A stretch of DNA of 64,000 bases, taken from the NCBI GenBank assembly GCA_951217055.1, contig OX578278.1:42049574-42113573 (forward strand). The letters run 5' to 3'. Source of the DNA: Gerris lacustris (Eukaryota > Arthropoda > Insecta > Hemiptera > Gerridae). The notes beneath the pieces are model-generated. The model had not been told where the DNA came from and ran no database searches. It worked only from the letters and a program-made list of their open reading frames with translations. This document shows, one piece after another, positions 59,651-64,000 of this stretch. The first letter of the stretch is position 1, and every line of letters starts with the position of its first letter. Made by a program: the position numbers and the translations under genes.

Positions 59651-59775
59651 AAGGTGTTCGTTCTTATAAGTTAGTAGTTAGAAGTTTAAGGTGGTTCAAG
59701 TTAAATTAATAGATTTAAATTAGTAGCTGTTTAAAATGTTGGTTGTTACGTAGTTTTAAGTTAGTTTAAATATAC
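59651..59775. repeat. diverged remainder of the 69-bp array
   Basis: TTAGTAGTTAGAAGTTTAAG, GGTGGTTCAAGTTAA and TTAGTAGCTGTTTAAAATGT are array motifs downstream of the SINE, more diverged than those upstream. Confidence 0.6.
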
Positions 59776-61709
59776 TTACAATTTTAAAATACTTAACAAA
59801 GTTAACCAGTAAATATATCGTGATAGTGAAACTGAAGGCAAAAAACCACTCTCTTTTAATTTTATCCTATTAAGTTGCTCTGGTGAATTATCTTAGCCCA
59901 ATGAGTGAATTATGGTGAATTTCAAATAAGATTTTGGGAAGGTTTGTGGAGGGTTGGCAGAAGGCCGAAGTGGGACCCAGGCCAAAAACAGACCGGATCA
60001 TTAACATTCATTCTGATTAAGTCCTTCAACTTGGATTTAAGACTTATATACTATCTAAATCAATGGCTTATGTAAATTAATACAATCGATTTAATATGAG
60101 CTATACTAATATAACCGCACATATTTCATTTTATTTATTTATATACTTAATACCCTTCTTATTATAAAGATAACACGAAAAAGGATTCGAAGCACGAAAT
60201 CAAATTGATCGTTTTATATGTTTGTATATTTTATAATACTTTTTTTCTTTTTTTTTTTAAAGAGTCAACGCCCCTATAAGAAACGAACAAGGTCAAATAT
60301 ACACTTATTTTCTTTCTACAATCCAATCCTATTATATGTATTAGAATGTAAAATACATATTATATTTTCTATATACTATGCACTTCGTGGTTTTTATATA
60401 CTAATATAAATATTCCTTAACAAATTTTTAGTTAACGTTAAATTTTAAAGATTTTACTTCCTTAAAACAAGATGTACTTCCTTCCAGCAATGAGAGCGAA
60501 CCCTAGGGATCTACCCATTAAGACCTATATAACATCATCAAACGAATTTGTATCAACCTTTTTATACGGCTCAAAACATTTTTTTTTTCAATATTATATA
60601 GAATGGTGGTAATCGAATATAATGGTCTCAAAATAAAATTTGATATAATAATACAATTTTATAAAAAAAAAAGAATATTTAGAAATTTTTTTTGGAATTA
60701 TGTTGTCAAATAACGAAAAAGGTCACAAATGATAGTCTATTTTTTATAATTTAACAAAAAAGAAAAAAAAATTATAACAGTTCTTTTCATTTTATATAAA
60801 AGTCTCTTTATTTCTATGCCGAGGTCTTGAGAAAAAAAAAATCTAGTTATGACATAGGACTTAAGAGGGAGTAGAAAGGTTGAATATTAAAACATATTTT
60901 AGAATGAAACTGCCTCCGAGGATGGTTGCTTGGGGCGAAGAACGAAGTAAAGAGCCAAAAGAGCACGAAAAAATATAAAATCAAATAAGACCTGAAGGGT
61001 TTCCAGGGTGTAACAACAAGTAAGCCTTATTATTTCCAATATAAGAAACCCCCCTTAACACTTGCACACAGTGGTGTCCAAATAGTTCCCAGGTAAAATA
61101 AGATAATACACAAGTATAAGGGTAATATAAGTAAACTAACTTATATTATCAATACTCTTTCTACCGTCGAGAAAATTTCAACCTTAGTTTCTACGAGTTT
61201 TTAAGAGAATTTTCTTTTTAGAAAATTGTACATTTAGTCGCAGTAGAATGTATCTTTTCATTTTTGGTCCAAACAGTATAAAAAGTAAATAAGAATATAA
61301 ACCTTATTTTTGTCAGTTATAAAAATGTCCACATTTTCCTTGATAAAAAAAAATTATAGGATCACCCATATAACCAATAACAGGTGTTGTAGTTATATAA
61401 TATTTAATAACATAATTATAATTCAATGCATGTTTCATTAAATTCAATAGCTGCTTCACAAAAAAAGTCCGTGAGGGCTTGAGGTGTCAGGACCAACAAC
61501 TAGTATTCTACAGCAACCTTGCCCTAAATGGTGTGAAATTAAATGATTAAAAATAGTGAACTACATAACCATCAATATTAAACCTGGGCGCACATTGAGA
61601 CGCAGGGCCGTGAAGTACAGGTTTTTTACATCGCAGAAATATATGAAACCACGCGAATTGAGATGGTACATCTAGCTAAAGTGGTTCACATAAGTAAATA
61701 TGTGAAAAA

Positions 61710-61714
<5 letters not shown>
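59776..61714. other. AT-rich, nothing recognised
   Basis: Short frames (for example 60,218-60,409 plus) without domains. No RNA gene seen. Confidence 0.45.

Positions 61715-61796
<82 letters not shown>
61715..61796. repeat. (TA)n microsatellite
   Basis: About 40 uninterrupted TA units. Confidence 0.95.

Positions 61797-64000
<2,204 letters not shown>

Overview
The window looks like AT-rich, gene-poor DNA from an invertebrate nuclear genome. It has no operons, long (TA)n microsatellites, a eukaryotic LTR retrotransposon, remains of Tc1/mariner, piggyBac and hAT transposons, tRNA-derived SINEs and several dispersed repeat families. An arthropod is most likely, and a copepod of the sea-louse type is my guess; nothing here proves the species. 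I find no convincing host gene. Every clearly recognisable protein is a transposon product.

Layout. 1-298 holds a tRNA-like/repeat fragment. 299-4631 is a nearly intact Ty3/Gypsy element (minus strand, Mag-like) with identical 123-bp LTRs, a 5-bp target duplication, a tRNA-Ser(GCU) primer site overlapping the start codon, and one in-frame stop in integrase. 4.6-11.4 kb is mostly featureless, with repeat fragments. 11.4-12.8 kb is a hairpin-rich segment followed by a defective mariner element lying between two (TA)n tracts. 13-30 kb holds SINEs, three dispersed repeat families (called A, C and D here), strong palindromes and, at 29.5-30.26 kb, a hAT relic with a perfect 8-bp target duplication. 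31.1-33.2 kb is a foldback element of about 1.09 kb whose left arm is interrupted at TTAA by a piggyBac relic of about 1 kb. 33-48 kb holds GC-richer islands, microsatellites and a TIR-flanked array of 154-bp tandem units. 48.4-49.7 kb is a nest of inverted repeats, including a head-to-head pair of Penelope-type hammerhead-like termini. 50-57.4 kb holds a palindrome-bearing repeat family (P), a 0.3-kb MITE-like element, a GC-richer island with a possible exon, a second SINE type and the longest family D copy. 59.15-59.8 kb is a 69-bp tandem array split by a SINE. 61.7 and 63.2 kb are long (TA)n tracts.

These parts do not form a pathway. They record successive transposition, from young (the Gypsy element) to old (fragmentary A, C and D copies), with nesting that gives relative ages. 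The most unusual points are the Gypsy element with no untranslated internal sequence, the foldback/piggyBac nest with its own empty-site control, and dispersed hairpins whose stems differ between copies while a 3-nt loop is kept.
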